Positions 43,864 to 54,817 of a DNA stretch of 64,000 nucleotides are shown here, piece by piece. A model generated the notes under the pieces. It made no database searches. It was given only the letters and a program-made list of their open reading frames with translations, and was not told where the DNA came from. Numbering within the stretch: position 1 is the first letter of the stretch; each line of letters starts with the position of its first letter. The stretch is from Opitutaceae bacterium EW11 (GTDB lineage Bacteria; Verrucomicrobiota; Verrucomicrobiia; Opitutales; Opitutaceae): contig QAYY01000001.1 in NCBI GenBank assembly GCA_003054665.1, positions 124,001-188,000 on the forward strand, given 5' to 3'. Made by a program: the position numbers and the translations under genes.

Positions 43864-44816
43864 AGGAAAAACGGTCCGCCAACCAGGGAGGTGACGATGC
43901 CGAGGCGCAGTCCGCCCGCGCTCCGGCCCAGGAGGTCGCACGCGAGCACGAACGCCGCGCCGCCGACCAGCGAAAGCGGCACGAGCCGCCGATGCTCCGG
44001 ACCGATGAGGAGCCGGAAAAGATGGGGCACGATCAAACCCACAAAGCCCACCGTGCCGGCGACAGCGGTGGCGAGCGCCGTGAGCACCGTGGCGAGGGCC
44101 AGCATCCAGCGGCGGAGACGCCGAACGTCGACTCCCAGGCTCTGCGCCTCCTGCGCACCGAGGCTGAGGAGATCCATCGGGCGTCCGAGCGGCCAGAGGA
44201 CCACCGAGGCGAGCACGATCGGGAGGGCCATCAGGACGTGCTCCCACGTCCTGTCCTCCAGACCGCCCATCAGCCAGAAAAGAATCTGGGCGTTGCGCTC
44301 GTAGGTGAGCGTGAAATTGGAGAGTACATAGCTCGTCACCGCGCCGAGCAGCGCGTTGAGCGCCACGCCCGCGAGCAGCAGCCGCTCGGTGCTCGCGCCG
44401 TGTCGTGCCAGGATCAATACAGCACCGGTCGCGATCAAGGCGCCGAGAATGGCGGCGGCCGGCAGGACCATGAGGGAGTAGGACGTCCAGCCGGCGCCGA
44501 TCACCACGACCGCGCCCGCCGCCCCGCCGCTGCTGACGCCGAGAAGGCCGGGGCTCGCGAGGCTGTTTCTAAAATAGGCCTGCATCACGAGGCCGCTCGC
44601 CGCCAGCGCGGAGCCGACGAGCATCGCGACCACGAGCCGCGGAAGCCGGATCTGCCAGAGCACCGTCGACGCAAGTTCATCCTGGTGCAGCAATCCGGCC
44701 CAGATCCGCGCCGGCCCCAGTCGCAGATCGCCAATCGCAAGCGACGCAAGCGCGAGCGCGGCCAGCAAAACGAGGGCCGCGGGAAGGGCGATGCGCGCTA
44801 CCCAGGGAGGCGTCAT
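43839..44816 (-). CDS. btuC: Cobalamin ABC transporter permease (FecCD/BtuC family)
   Basis: 325 residues from the ATG at 44816, about ten membrane segments. Family markers are RLPRLVVAMLVGSALAASGLVMQAYFRNSLASPGLLGVSSGGAAG, shown here in parts as RLPRLVVAMLVGSALAASG and NSLASPGLLGVSSGG. LLAGVALNALLGAVTS, LFWLMGGLEDRTWEHV, VGLIVPHLFRLLIGPEHR and the C-terminal LGIVTSLVGGPFFLWLL follow. It forms the inner-membrane channel with btuD. It overlaps the btuF stop by four bases and btuD by 25 bases. Confidence 0.93.
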   Translation of the reverse strand: MTPPWVARIALPAALVLLAALALASLAIGDLRLGPARIWAGLLHQDELASTVLWQIRLPRLVVAMLVGSALAASGLVMQAYFRNSLASPGLLGVSSGGAAGAVVVIGAGWTSYSLMVLPAAAILGALIATGAVLILARHGASTERLLLAGVALNALLGAVTSYVLSNFTLTYERNAQILFWLMGGLEDRTWEHVLMALPIVLASVVLWPLGRPMDLLSLGAQEAQSLGVDVRRLRRWMLALATVLTALATAVAGTVGFVGLIVPHLFRLLIGPEHRRLVPLSLVGGAAFVLACDLLGRSAGGLRLGIVTSLVGGPFFLWLLRRQA

Positions 44817-45745
44817 TGAAAGAGGTCGGGATGGAGCTCCCGAGCCAGCTGCTCGTAGCCCTCGATCCGGTGAAACGAAATGCAGCTGATCTGGTACGGC
44901 TTCAGCAACGCAGCGCGATTTTCCTCCACTGCGGCCAGATACTTGTAGGGCGCCAGGGATTTGAAGGGGGCTAGCGCGGAATCCACGTCGCCGCCCACCA
45001 CGACGACCCGGTCGATCGGCCAGGCCAGCATCTGCTCGATGGGCGGAGGTTCGTGGCCACGCAGATGACCGAGGGAGGCGGAAAGGTTCTCCGCTCCGGA
45101 ATAATTGCAGAGATCCTGAAACGTCGTCTCGTCGCCCGGAATCACGCCGTAAATCGACGGAGCGATCACGCGCACCGGCTTTGCGCCCCGCAGGCGTTCC
45201 TGCAGGCGCGCCACGCGCCGCTGGCACTCGGCGATCAGAGCCTCGGCCTTCTTCTCCGCTCCCAGTTCGCGGGCAAGGAGGCGAAGATTCTCATAGGAAT
45301 CCTCGAGGGTCCGATAGCGGTCGAAAATGAGCACCTTCACGCCCGAGCGCCGGACCTGCGTGACCAGCTCGGACCGACTGTAGTTGGCGAAGAGGACCAG
45401 CGTGGGCCGGTACTTCAGGATCCCTTCGACGTCGCCCTGTTTCTCCAGCTTCGGGTAGTTCTTCGCCTCGTCGGGGACCGCCGAAAACACCGCCTCGCGG
45501 GAAAGGTGGCTGAGCGCGGCGATCTGCTCGGGCTCCGCCAGCGCGAGCAGGATCTCGTCGGTGCCGACCGTCTGAGAAACCACGCGAACCGGAGCCGGCT
45601 CGGCCCAGCTCCGGAGCGTGATCACAAGACAGAAAAACAACAGGCATGACCGCACGGCAGCCGCGAGCCTACGACCCAGGCCGGGTGTAACCGAAAAGGA
45701 CCGTCCCGGGTACTTCGCAGCGTCAAACTGGAGCATCGCGATCAT
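44813..45745 (-). CDS. btuF: Cobalamin-binding periplasmic protein
   Basis: 310 residues with an N-terminal hydrophobic signal (RSCLLFFCLVITLRSWA) before AEPAPVRVVSQTVGTDEILLAL. It has the two-lobed helical-backbone fold of class III binding proteins: IAALSHLSRE, GDVEGILKYRPTLVLFANYSR, VKVLIFDRYRTLEDSYENL and RVARLQERL in the linking helix, with RVVVVGGDVDS later. An alternative ATG lies three codons in. It captures corrinoid delivered by BtuB and hands it to BtuCD. It starts 18 bases after the btuB stop. Confidence 0.9.
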   Translation of the reverse strand: MIAMLQFDAAKYPGRSFSVTPGLGRRLAAAVRSCLLFFCLVITLRSWAEPAPVRVVSQTVGTDEILLALAEPEQIAALSHLSREAVFSAVPDEAKNYPKLEKQGDVEGILKYRPTLVLFANYSRSELVTQVRRSGVKVLIFDRYRTLEDSYENLRLLARELGAEKKAEALIAECQRRVARLQERLRGAKPVRVIAPSIYGVIPGDETTFQDLCNYSGAENLSASLGHLRGHEPPPIEQMLAWPIDRVVVVGGDVDSALAPFKSLAPYKYLAAVEENRAALLKPYQISCISFHRIEGYEQLARELHPDLFQ

Positions 45746-45763
45746 GCCTGTAAGGGTTGAATG

Positions 45764-47605
45764 TTAGAAGCGCCACTCGACGCCGCCGAACACGCCCCGC
45801 GGAAGCGAAGCGTACCCGAGGACTTCCTCGTAGCGTTCATCCAGCGCGTTTTCCACGCGCAGTTTCAGGAGAAGATTCCGACGCACCTCATAGGTCGCGA
45901 AGACTCGCGCCGTGGTGTAGTCCTCGTCGGCCGTGCCGTTCGATTCCACGCGATCCGCCACCGCGCGCACTCCGGCGCCCACTTCGAGCCCCGCGACCAG
46001 CCGATAGCGGAGTTCGGCGTCAAGCGTGTGACGAGGACGGCGGGCCAGCCGCCGGCCGTTCGCTTTGTCGTCGGTCTCCAAATACGTGTAGCTGACCCGG
46101 GACTGGAGATCCGGCGTGAGTTTCGCCTGAAAAGCGAACTCGACGCCGTTGGTCGTGGCCCGCGAGCGATTCACGGTCCGGCCCTGGAACGTCGTGTAGT
46201 CGACGTACTCCCATTCGAACAGATTCCGGAAGCGGTTCTGGAAATAAGTCGCGGAGAGCGTTCCCTTGCCGCCGAACAGATCCTGATCGACGCCGGCGTC
46301 CCAACCGCGCGATTTCTCCGGCTGGAGGTCGGGGTTGGCCAGCATGCCCCATTGCGCGACCCCGTAGCGGTCGTCCGATCCCGGGGCGCTGAAGCCCGTG
46401 CCGTAGGTGGCGCGGACCTTGGTGGAAGACGTGACCCGCCACGCCGCGCCCGCGCGCCAGGTCGTCGCCGAGCCGACGGACTTGAAGTCGTCGTAACGGA
46501 CACCGGCGGTCAGCGTGACGTTCTCCATCGGTCGGGCTGTGGTGGATACATAACCGGCGGCCACGTCGTCCGTCGACTTGGTCCCGTTGATCAAGTAGCG
46601 CGACCACTCGAAGTTGGCTCCGGCCACGATTTCGAGCTGACGCGACGCCTGCCAGGTGTTCTGCCAGTCGACGATCTTCCGCATGTTGCTCAAGTCCGAG
46701 GCGGACCACTGGCCGACATACTCGTAGACCCGGCGATGCAGGCCGAGCGTGACGCGCGAAGTCACGTCTTCGCCGACACGCAGTTGGGCGTAGGCGGTGG
46801 TGAGATAGTTGTCCGAGTTGACGCTGCCGGGCGCGTTGTAGAGGCGCGAGCCGGGCTGTTGATACTCGTCGTTCTGGCCGCGAAACGTCGCCCCAAAGAG
46901 CAGGTCCGGCGTGGCGTTGTATTCGAGGCGCGTCGCATAGCTCCAGCGCCGCAGGTCGTTGTTCGGAAGATCGTTCTCCGTCGAAAAACGCGCAACCGAT
47001 CCGCTGTAGCCGAACGAGCCCTGCCCGCCGGCCACCGAAGCCGCCGCGCCGTAGGTGTCGAACGAACCTCCGGTGGCCTGAACCGAACCGGTTGGGCTGC
47101 CGCTGCCGCGGACACTTTCCATCAGGATCACGCCCCCCATCGCCGAGCTCCCGAAAAGCGTGCTCTGGGGACCGCGAAGCACTTCGATGCGGCCGAGATT
47201 CACGAAATCGGCCGACCCGAGAAAGTTGGAGTAGCTCGCGGAACGATCGCTCATCCGCACGCCGTCCACGACGAAAAGCGTCTGATGGGAATTGGCGCCG
47301 CGAAGGAAGATCGAGGACGGTCCCCCGATCGCGCCCGTATTCACCACGACCACACCGGGCTCCTGGGCCAGTGCGGTCCGCAGGTCGGAAATCTGCTCCG
47401 CCTGCAGCTCTTCGAGGGGAATCACGGAGACGCTGCTGGGCGTGGTCAGCGGATCCTGCGGCGTACGCGACGCGGAAACGACGAAGCGCTCCAGAGGAAC
47501 GCTGCTGGCGATGAGGCCTGTGAATTCAGCACGCGCCGGGAGGACCGCGGCGCACGCGAAAACGAAAAACCATCCCGACGAGCGGGACGGACGAATGATC
47601 TGCAT
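45764..47605 (-). CDS. btuB: TonB-dependent vitamin B12 outer-membrane receptor
   Basis: 613 residues. A signal peptide (SSGWFFVFACAAVLPARAEF) is followed by the TonB-box-like ERFVVSASRTP. The plug domain shows VSVIPLEELQAEQISDLRTAL, VVVVNTGAIGGPSSIFLRGA and LVVDGVRMSDRS with VLRGPQSTLFGSSAMGGVILM. A 22-strand barrel ends in GVFGGVEWRF, with the terminal aromatic residue needed for assembly. BtuB-type receptors import cobalamins across the outer membrane using energy from TonB-ExbBD. The riboswitch upstream and the BtuFCD genes downstream make the substrate assignment firm. No strong ribosome-binding site is seen before the ATG, in line with control by the RNA leader. Confidence 0.94.
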   Translation of the reverse strand: MQIIRPSRSSGWFFVFACAAVLPARAEFTGLIASSVPLERFVVSASRTPQDPLTTPSSVSVIPLEELQAEQISDLRTALAQEPGVVVVNTGAIGGPSSIFLRGANSHQTLFVVDGVRMSDRSASYSNFLGSADFVNLGRIEVLRGPQSTLFGSSAMGGVILMESVRGSGSPTGSVQATGGSFDTYGAAASVAGGQGSFGYSGSVARFSTENDLPNNDLRRWSYATRLEYNATPDLLFGATFRGQNDEYQQPGSRLYNAPGSVNSDNYLTTAYAQLRVGEDVTSRVTLGLHRRVYEYVGQWSASDLSNMRKIVDWQNTWQASRQLEIVAGANFEWSRYLINGTKSTDDVAAGYVSTTARPMENVTLTAGVRYDDFKSVGSATTWRAGAAWRVTSSTKVRATYGTGFSAPGSDDRYGVAQWGMLANPDLQPEKSRGWDAGVDQDLFGGKGTLSATYFQNRFRNLFEWEYVDYTTFQGRTVNRSRATTNGVEFAFQAKLTPDLQSRVSYTYLETDDKANGRRLARRPRHTLDAELRYRLVAGLEVGAGVRAVADRVESNGTADEDYTTARVFATYEVRRNLLLKLRVENALDERYEEVLGYASLPRGVFGGVEWRF

Positions 47606-47711
47606 GGGTGTCTGTCTGTTGTTTTAGGCAAGAGCAGGCACGTGGCACCCAGCTGCAGGCAGGGATTGGCGTCGCTCTCACGCTTCATATTTGCGATGAA
47701 GTTTTCGCGGC

Positions 47712-47733
47712 CGACGCCCGCAAAACGGCGTCG
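47712..47733 (-). promoter_or_regulatory. Hairpin of the riboswitch expression platform
   Basis: CGACGCC and GGCGTCG form a perfect seven-base-pair stem with an eight-base loop, directly 3' of the cobalamin aptamer on the minus strand. No T-tract follows, so it may take part in an anti-sequestering or Rho-dependent mechanism rather than intrinsic termination. Another small hairpin (CTTCAT with ATGAAG) lies at 47683-47701. Confidence 0.5.
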
Positions 47734-47739
47734 AACGCG

Positions 47740-47965
47740 TGAGCACTCCAGGACGGATCTTCGGACTCCGCATATCTCGGTCGGCCCGCGGCAGAAAACT
47801 CAGTGAGTCTTCCGCGCTTTGTCCGACCATCCTTTCCTCCGGCCTTCACCGATTGCTAACCGATTGGCTGGCTATGCGTTCGCGCGCATAGTGGAGGATT
47901 GTGATGCGTTACCGCAGCGCAACTGTCGCCGATTTTCACGGCATTCCCCGTTGTCTAGAGCGAGC
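47740..47965 (-). promoter_or_regulatory. Cobalamin (AdoCbl) riboswitch upstream of btuB
   Basis: On the minus strand the conserved aptamer parts appear in the right order. GGGGAATGCCGTGAAAATC and ACAGTTGCGCTGCGGTAAC at about 47911-47949 match the GGGAA...GTGxxAATC...GCxGCGGTAA core. A variable arm follows. AAGACTCACTGAG lies at about 47798-47810 and the B12 box AGTCCGAAGATCCG at 47754-47767. Compared with Escherichia coli btuB the box AGCCCGAAGACCTGCC is well preserved. Cobalamin binding would lower expression of btuB and, by readthrough, the downstream transport and cob genes. Boundaries are approximate. The divergent metH start is about 190 bases away. Confidence 0.85.
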
Positions 47966-48125
47966 CAAAGAACTGCGAACGGGGCCGAGATTTAGCGCCG
48001 CGCGCTTCAGCGCAATGCGATTCTTTGAGCGTTTCTTGTCGACTGCTGCGCACGCCGCGCCGGTTGCGAGGTAGGCACGGAGTCACACCGTTTCAAAAAG
48101 GGCCGAAGCCGGGCTTGCAAAGTCG

Positions 48126-48151
48126 TATCAACGTATCAGGATGCGTTGATA
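48126..48151 (+). promoter_or_regulatory. Inverted repeat directly before the metH start codon
   Basis: TATCAACG at 48126-48133 is perfectly complementary to CGTTGATA at 48144-48151, with a ten-base centre that repeats TATCA. It ends five bases before the ATG at 48157, covering the ribosome-binding region. It could be a protein operator, for example for an ArsR-type SAH/SAM-responsive regulator of methionine genes, or an RNA hairpin that masks translation. Neither has been shown. Confidence 0.5.
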
Positions 48152-48156
48152 TTTCC

Positions 48157-49227
48157 ATGAACTCACCCAAGGAATCCCCCTCTTTTGCCGCTCTGAACGC
48201 CCTCTTTGGGCAGCGGATCGCCGTGCTCGACGGCGCGATGGGATCCATGATCCAGACGTTCGGCCTGCACGAGGTCGACTTCCGCGGACATCGTTTCCAG
48301 ACGCATCCGCACGATTTGAAGGGCAACAACGATCTCCTTTCGCTCACGCGCCCGGACGTCATCGAGGACATCCACGGACGCTATTTCGCCGCGGGTGCGG
48401 ACATCGTCGAAACAAACACCTTCAACTCCACCGCGATTTCTCAGGCGGATTACCAGACGCAGGCGTTTGTTCGGGAGATCAACCTCGCCGCCGTGGCGGC
48501 GGCACGGAAGGCCGCGCAGAAGGCGGAGGCCGCGACGCCAGGACGCCGGTGTTTCGTCGCCGGAGCGATCGGGCCGCTGAACCGAACGCTCTCGATGTCT
48601 CCCGATGTCAACCGGCCCGACTACCGCGCCGTCACGTGGAAACAGGTCGTCGAGGCGTATGCGGAACAGGTGCGCGCGTTGATCGAAGGCGGAGTGGACG
48701 CCCTGCTCGTTGAAACGATTTTCGATACGCTCAACGCCAAGGCTGCGCTCTTCGCGATCGAGACGGTCTTCGCCGAGACGGGAATCCGCCTTCCGGTCAT
48801 GGTCTCGGTGACGATCACCGACGCCTCCGGCCGCACGCTCTCGGGACAAACGATCCAGGCGTTCTACCACTCGATTCGCCACGCGAAGCCGTTCTCCGTC
48901 GGCATCAACTGCGCGCTCGGAGCGCGACAGATGAGGCCGTACCTGGAGGAATTGTCCAAGATCGCGGAGTGCTACGTCACGTGTTATCCGAACGCCGGCC
49001 TGCCGAATGCGTTCGGCGGATACGACGAGACGCCGGCCGACATGGCGGCAGCGCTCTCCGACTTCGCCCGCGAAGGCTTCGTCAATCTGGTGGGAGGTTG
49101 CTGCGGCTCCACGCCCGATCACATTGCCGCCATCGCCAAAGCCGTTCGGAAAATCTCCCCGCGCCGCGTGCCGTCGCTCGATCCCGCGCTTCGCCTCAGC
49201 GGCCTCGAACCCGTCACTGCAGCCTAA
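48157..49227 (+). CDS. metH: Methionine synthase, homocysteine-binding module (split MetH, first part)
   Basis: 356 residues from the ATG at 48157. It forms the zinc-dependent homocysteine S-methyltransferase barrel: [45 protein letters not shown] and [19 protein letters not shown]. The three zinc-binding cysteines are Cys252 ([10 protein letters not shown]) and Cys315-Cys316 ([10 protein letters not shown]). The protein ends naturally at the module boundary, 23 bases before the ATG of the next gene in a different frame. In most bacteria this module is joined to the folate, B12 and reactivation modules in one chain of about 1200 residues. Here the enzyme must assemble from two polypeptides. 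Confidence 0.93.
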   Translation: MNSPKESPSFAALNALFGQRIAVLDGAMGSMIQTFGLHEVDFRGHRFQTHPHDLKGNNDLLSLTRPDVIEDIHGRYFAAGADIVETNTFNSTAISQADYQTQAFVREINLAAVAAARKAAQKAEAATPGRRCFVAGAIGPLNRTLSMSPDVNRPDYRAVTWKQVVEAYAEQVRALIEGGVDALLVETIFDTLNAKAALFAIETVFAETGIRLPVMVSVTITDASGRTLSGQTIQAFYHSIRHAKPFSVGINCALGARQMRPYLEELSKIAECYVTCYPNAGLPNAFGGYDETPADMAAALSDFAREGFVNLVGGCCGSTPDHIAAIAKAVRKISPRRVPSLDPALRLSGLEPVTAA

Positions 49228-49250
49228 GCCCCCAGTTCCCACCTAGCGCC

Positions 49251-51920
<2,670 letters not shown>

Positions 51921-52042
51921 GTCGATCTCGCGAAGCGGCGCCGGGGCAACGAAAGCGCATCGTGCGCTTCTCGCCGGCACGCTTACGCTTGTTGTAGTGC
52001 CTCGACGGAACCCAGCAGGGGCGGTATACGTCTCACTCGTCC

Positions 52043-52678
52043 ATGCAACCAGCTCGCCGAGTCCGCGCCTTCGTTTACACCTGCTTGGTGGCTCTGCTCG
52101 CCTCCTGGGCGACGGCTTCGGCCGCTGAGTTCACCGAGCATCTCACCCCGGAACAGAAGAAGGCGATCGGCTACGCGAAGCTCAATCAGGACCAGATCTC
52201 GACATTGAACAACCTCGTCGAACGCGAACTGATCCTGGCCAAACAGGGCAACGTTTCCGCGTTTGCAGGCGAGTTCACGCAACGCCGCTCCGCTCCCGAA
52301 CGAGCCAAAGCCGGCGTCGGAAAGCTGAACGCGGACGAGGTCACTTCGCTCAACGCCCTGGTCGCCGCGGAAATCGCCAACCGGCCCGTGCAGCCGGCCA
52401 CGACTGAGACCGTGGCGGTATCCAATGCGGTGCGCGGAATCGGCCCGAAGCCGATCATCCACGGCTCTGTCTCCTTCACCGTCGGCACCTCCGGCGGCGG
52501 TCGCAATTTCTACGGCGGCACGGTCGAGGTCGAACAAACGGACCCGGTCAAGGGCTACTCCATCGCCATCGCTTACTCGGAATTCCACGGCAAGGGGCTC
52601 TTCTGGCCGTATTGGTGCGGCCCGTACACCGCAGGGCCTTACCGCGATCCGTGGTACTACGGCCGGCGCGGCTGGTAA
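52043..52678 (+). CDS. Secreted protein of unknown function
   Basis: 211 residues with a clear signal peptide (VYTCLVALLASWATASAAEF). The mature part has two related short helical units, LNQDQISTLNNLVERELILAK and LNADEVTSLNALVAAEIA, joined by a polar linker. A glycine- and aromatic-rich C-terminus follows (GTSGGGRNFYGGTVEVEQTD ending in YGRRGW). I do not recognise a family. The paired LNxDxxxxLNxLVxxE units suggest a short internal duplication. It stands alone between metH and the DUF294 gene. Confidence 0.65.
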   Translation: MQPARRVRAFVYTCLVALLASWATASAAEFTEHLTPEQKKAIGYAKLNQDQISTLNNLVERELILAKQGNVSAFAGEFTQRRSAPERAKAGVGKLNADEVTSLNALVAAEIANRPVQPATTETVAVSNAVRGIGPKPIIHGSVSFTVGTSGGGRNFYGGTVEVEQTDPVKGYSIAIAYSEFHGKGLFWPYWCGPYTAGPYRDPWYYGRRGW

Positions 52679-52864
52679 CGGACACCATTCCAAACGCGCG
52701 AAAGTCGGTTAGTGCGAAAGGCACTCCGCTCGCGGCGATGGGGCTGATCGACCTTCCCCTGGAGATCTCTGCCCGAACCGATTGAGGCGCGGCGCACTGA
52801 GCCAGACCGAACCGGCAGCTCTCATTTTCCTGGCCTCTCCGCCTGACGCTCGGAGACTCGGGTT

Positions 52865-54817
52865 ATGGCCGCCAACGTCATCCCCGAACGTATCGCCGAA
52901 GCCCTTCGCCGCTTTCCGCCGTTTTCCATGCTGCCCGAAGCGGACGTCCGCGCGCTGGCGGCCGAGGCCACGGTCCGCGTGATGGTCGCCGGCGAACGGG
53001 TCTGGAAACAGGGAGACGCACCTGGAAACGAACTCCTCTTTCTTGCCCGAGGACGCGTCGAATACGTCTGGCAAGTTGAAGAGCGCTCCGAGTTGGTCGA
53101 CGTGCGGGACGTGGGCGATGTGCTCGGTCTCACCGCGCTGCTGAAGGCGGAACCGATGCGTGTCACGGCCCAGGTCGTGGAGGACAGCGTGCTCTTCGGC
53201 CTTCCCTGGCTGCCGCTCAAAGCCTTGCTCGAAGTGCACGACGCCGCCCGCAATTACGCGCGCCGCCATCTTTTCTGGGCGACGCGCGTCGGCGGCGTCG
53301 TTGCGCTGCCGGAGCCCACCGAGGACACGATCGCCGGCCGGGCCAAAAACATCCTCCAGGCACACCTCGACGGCGCCCAGACGATTCAGCCCAGACCCGG
53401 AGTCAACATTCTCACCTGCACCCCCGAGGACTCGATTCACAGCGCGGCTTCCCTGATGGCGGCCCGGCGGCTTCCTTCGATCCTGGTGATCGATTCCGAG
53501 CGCCGCCCCATCGGCATCGTCACCAACGGCACACTCGTTCAGGAAGTGGTCGTGGGCAGCGTTTCCAAGGACGACCCGGTGAAGCGCATCATGGTCAGCC
53601 CCGTCGTCACGGTTTCGGCCGGCTCCAGCGCCACGGCCGCCCTGCTGGTCATGTTGCGGCGCCGCATCGGGCAAGTCTGCGTGACCGCCGACGGCACGAC
53701 GAACAGTCCCGTGCTCGACATCTGCTCGGAAAAGGACCTGCTCGCGCAAAGCGGCCACCATCCGGCCGGGCTGCTCCGCGAATTCCGCAACGCCCGTTCT
53801 CCGGCGCGATTTCGGGAGCTCTGCGACGACGTCGAAAAAATCGCGCGCAGTTACCTCGAGGCCGGCGTATCCGCGATCTTCCTCGGGCAGATGTGCGCCG
53901 AACTGTACGATGAGATGGTGCAGCGTCTCCTCGTGCTCACCGCCGAAGAGCTCGCCGAAGCAGGCACGCCTCTGCCCAAGGTCTCCTGGGCCTGGATGTC
54001 GGTCGGCTCGGACGGCCGCCGCGAACAGATTCTGCGGACCGACATGGACAACGCGCTCGTCTTCGCGTCGTCCGGGGTCACCGATCAGGACGAGCAGACC
54101 CGCAAGGCTCTCCTCGGGCTCGCCAGCCGCGTGGTCGCCAAACTGGTGGACGCGGGATTCGCCCGGTGCCAGGGAGGCGTGATGGCGTCCAACCCGCGCT
54201 GGTGCCGCACCACAAGCGAGTGGATCGAGGAGATGGAATCGCTGAACGCGCACACCGACGGCGACGAACTGCTCCGCGCGCTCGTTTTGTACGACATGCG
54301 ATTTGTCGCCGGCGACGCGGTCGTGGCCGACATCGTTCGCAAATCCGTCATCGACTCGTTCGCGCGAAACAACGAACTCCAGCACCGCCTGGCCGAGCTC
54401 ATCGTCGACACGGCTCCGCCGCTCAACTTCTTCGGACGCTGGGTGGTCGAAAAACTCGGCGGACGCCAGGAGGGCTTCGACATCAAGCAGCGCGGCATGG
54501 CCCCGCTCCGCGATGCCGCGCGACTGCTCACCATTCATCACGGGCTCACCCAGCGGCACTCGACCGGCGGTCGCTGGGACGAACTTCGGCGCAACGTGCC
54601 GCGGCTTCACGAGCTCGCTCCGCTGGCCCGCGACAGCTACGACGTGCTGCTGCGGCTCCGCACGCTCAACGGCCTCCGTCGCGGCGACTCCGGACGCTAC
54701 ATCGACCCCGCCTCGCTCACCAAGCTGGAGCGCGCCCAGGTGGCCAACATCTTCGACGTGGTCCGGATGGTGCAGGACTCGGTGAAGCTCGAATTCTCCC
54801 TCGCCCACCGCGCATGA
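52865..54817 (+). CDS. cNMP-binding/CBS-pair/DUF294 nucleotidyltransferase-like protein
   Basis: 650 cytosolic residues. A cyclic-nucleotide-binding-like domain (about 15-140) has RVWKQGDAPGNELLFLARGRVE. A CBS pair (about 170-295) has EDSIHSAASLMAARRLPSIL and VKRIMVSPVVTVSAGSSATA. Then a DUF294 nucleotidyltransferase-like domain has WMSVGSDGRREQILRTDMDNAL (GS...D.D metal motif) and a helical DUF294_C region. Such proteins are regarded as nucleotide-sensing signal proteins. The reaction is unknown. Its stop overlaps the exonuclease start by four bases, a gene pairing also seen in proteobacteria, so the two probably act together. Confidence 0.88.
   Translation: MAANVIPERIAEALRRFPPFSMLPEADVRALAAEATVRVMVAGERVWKQGDAPGNELLFLARGRVEYVWQVEERSELVDVRDVGDVLGLTALLKAEPMRVTAQVVEDSVLFGLPWLPLKALLEVHDAARNYARRHLFWATRVGGVVALPEPTEDTIAGRAKNILQAHLDGAQTIQPRPGVNILTCTPEDSIHSAASLMAARRLPSILVIDSERRPIGIVTNGTLVQEVVVGSVSKDDPVKRIMVSPVVTVSAGSSATAALLVMLRRRIGQVCVTADGTTNSPVLDICSEKDLLAQSGHHPAGLLREFRNARSPARFRELCDDVEKIARSYLEAGVSAIFLGQMCAELYDEMVQRLLVLTAEELAEAGTPLPKVSWAWMSVGSDGRREQILRTDMDNALVFASSGVTDQDEQTRKALLGLASRVVAKLVDAGFARCQGGVMASNPRWCRTTSEWIEEMESLNAHTDGDELLRALVLYDMRFVAGDAVVADIVRKSVIDSFARNNELQHRLAELIVDTAPPLNFFGRWVVEKLGGRQEGFDIKQRGMAPLRDAARLLTIHHGLTQRHSTGGRWDELRRNVPRLHELAPLARDSYDVLLRLRTLNGLRRGDSGRYIDPASLTKLERAQVANIFDVVRMVQDSVKLEFSLAHRA

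Noticed and set aside
48000-48125. SAH or SAM riboswitch in the metH leader
   Set aside because: The conserved cores of these riboswitches could not be found on the plus strand. Only the short inverted repeat next to the start codon remains as a candidate.
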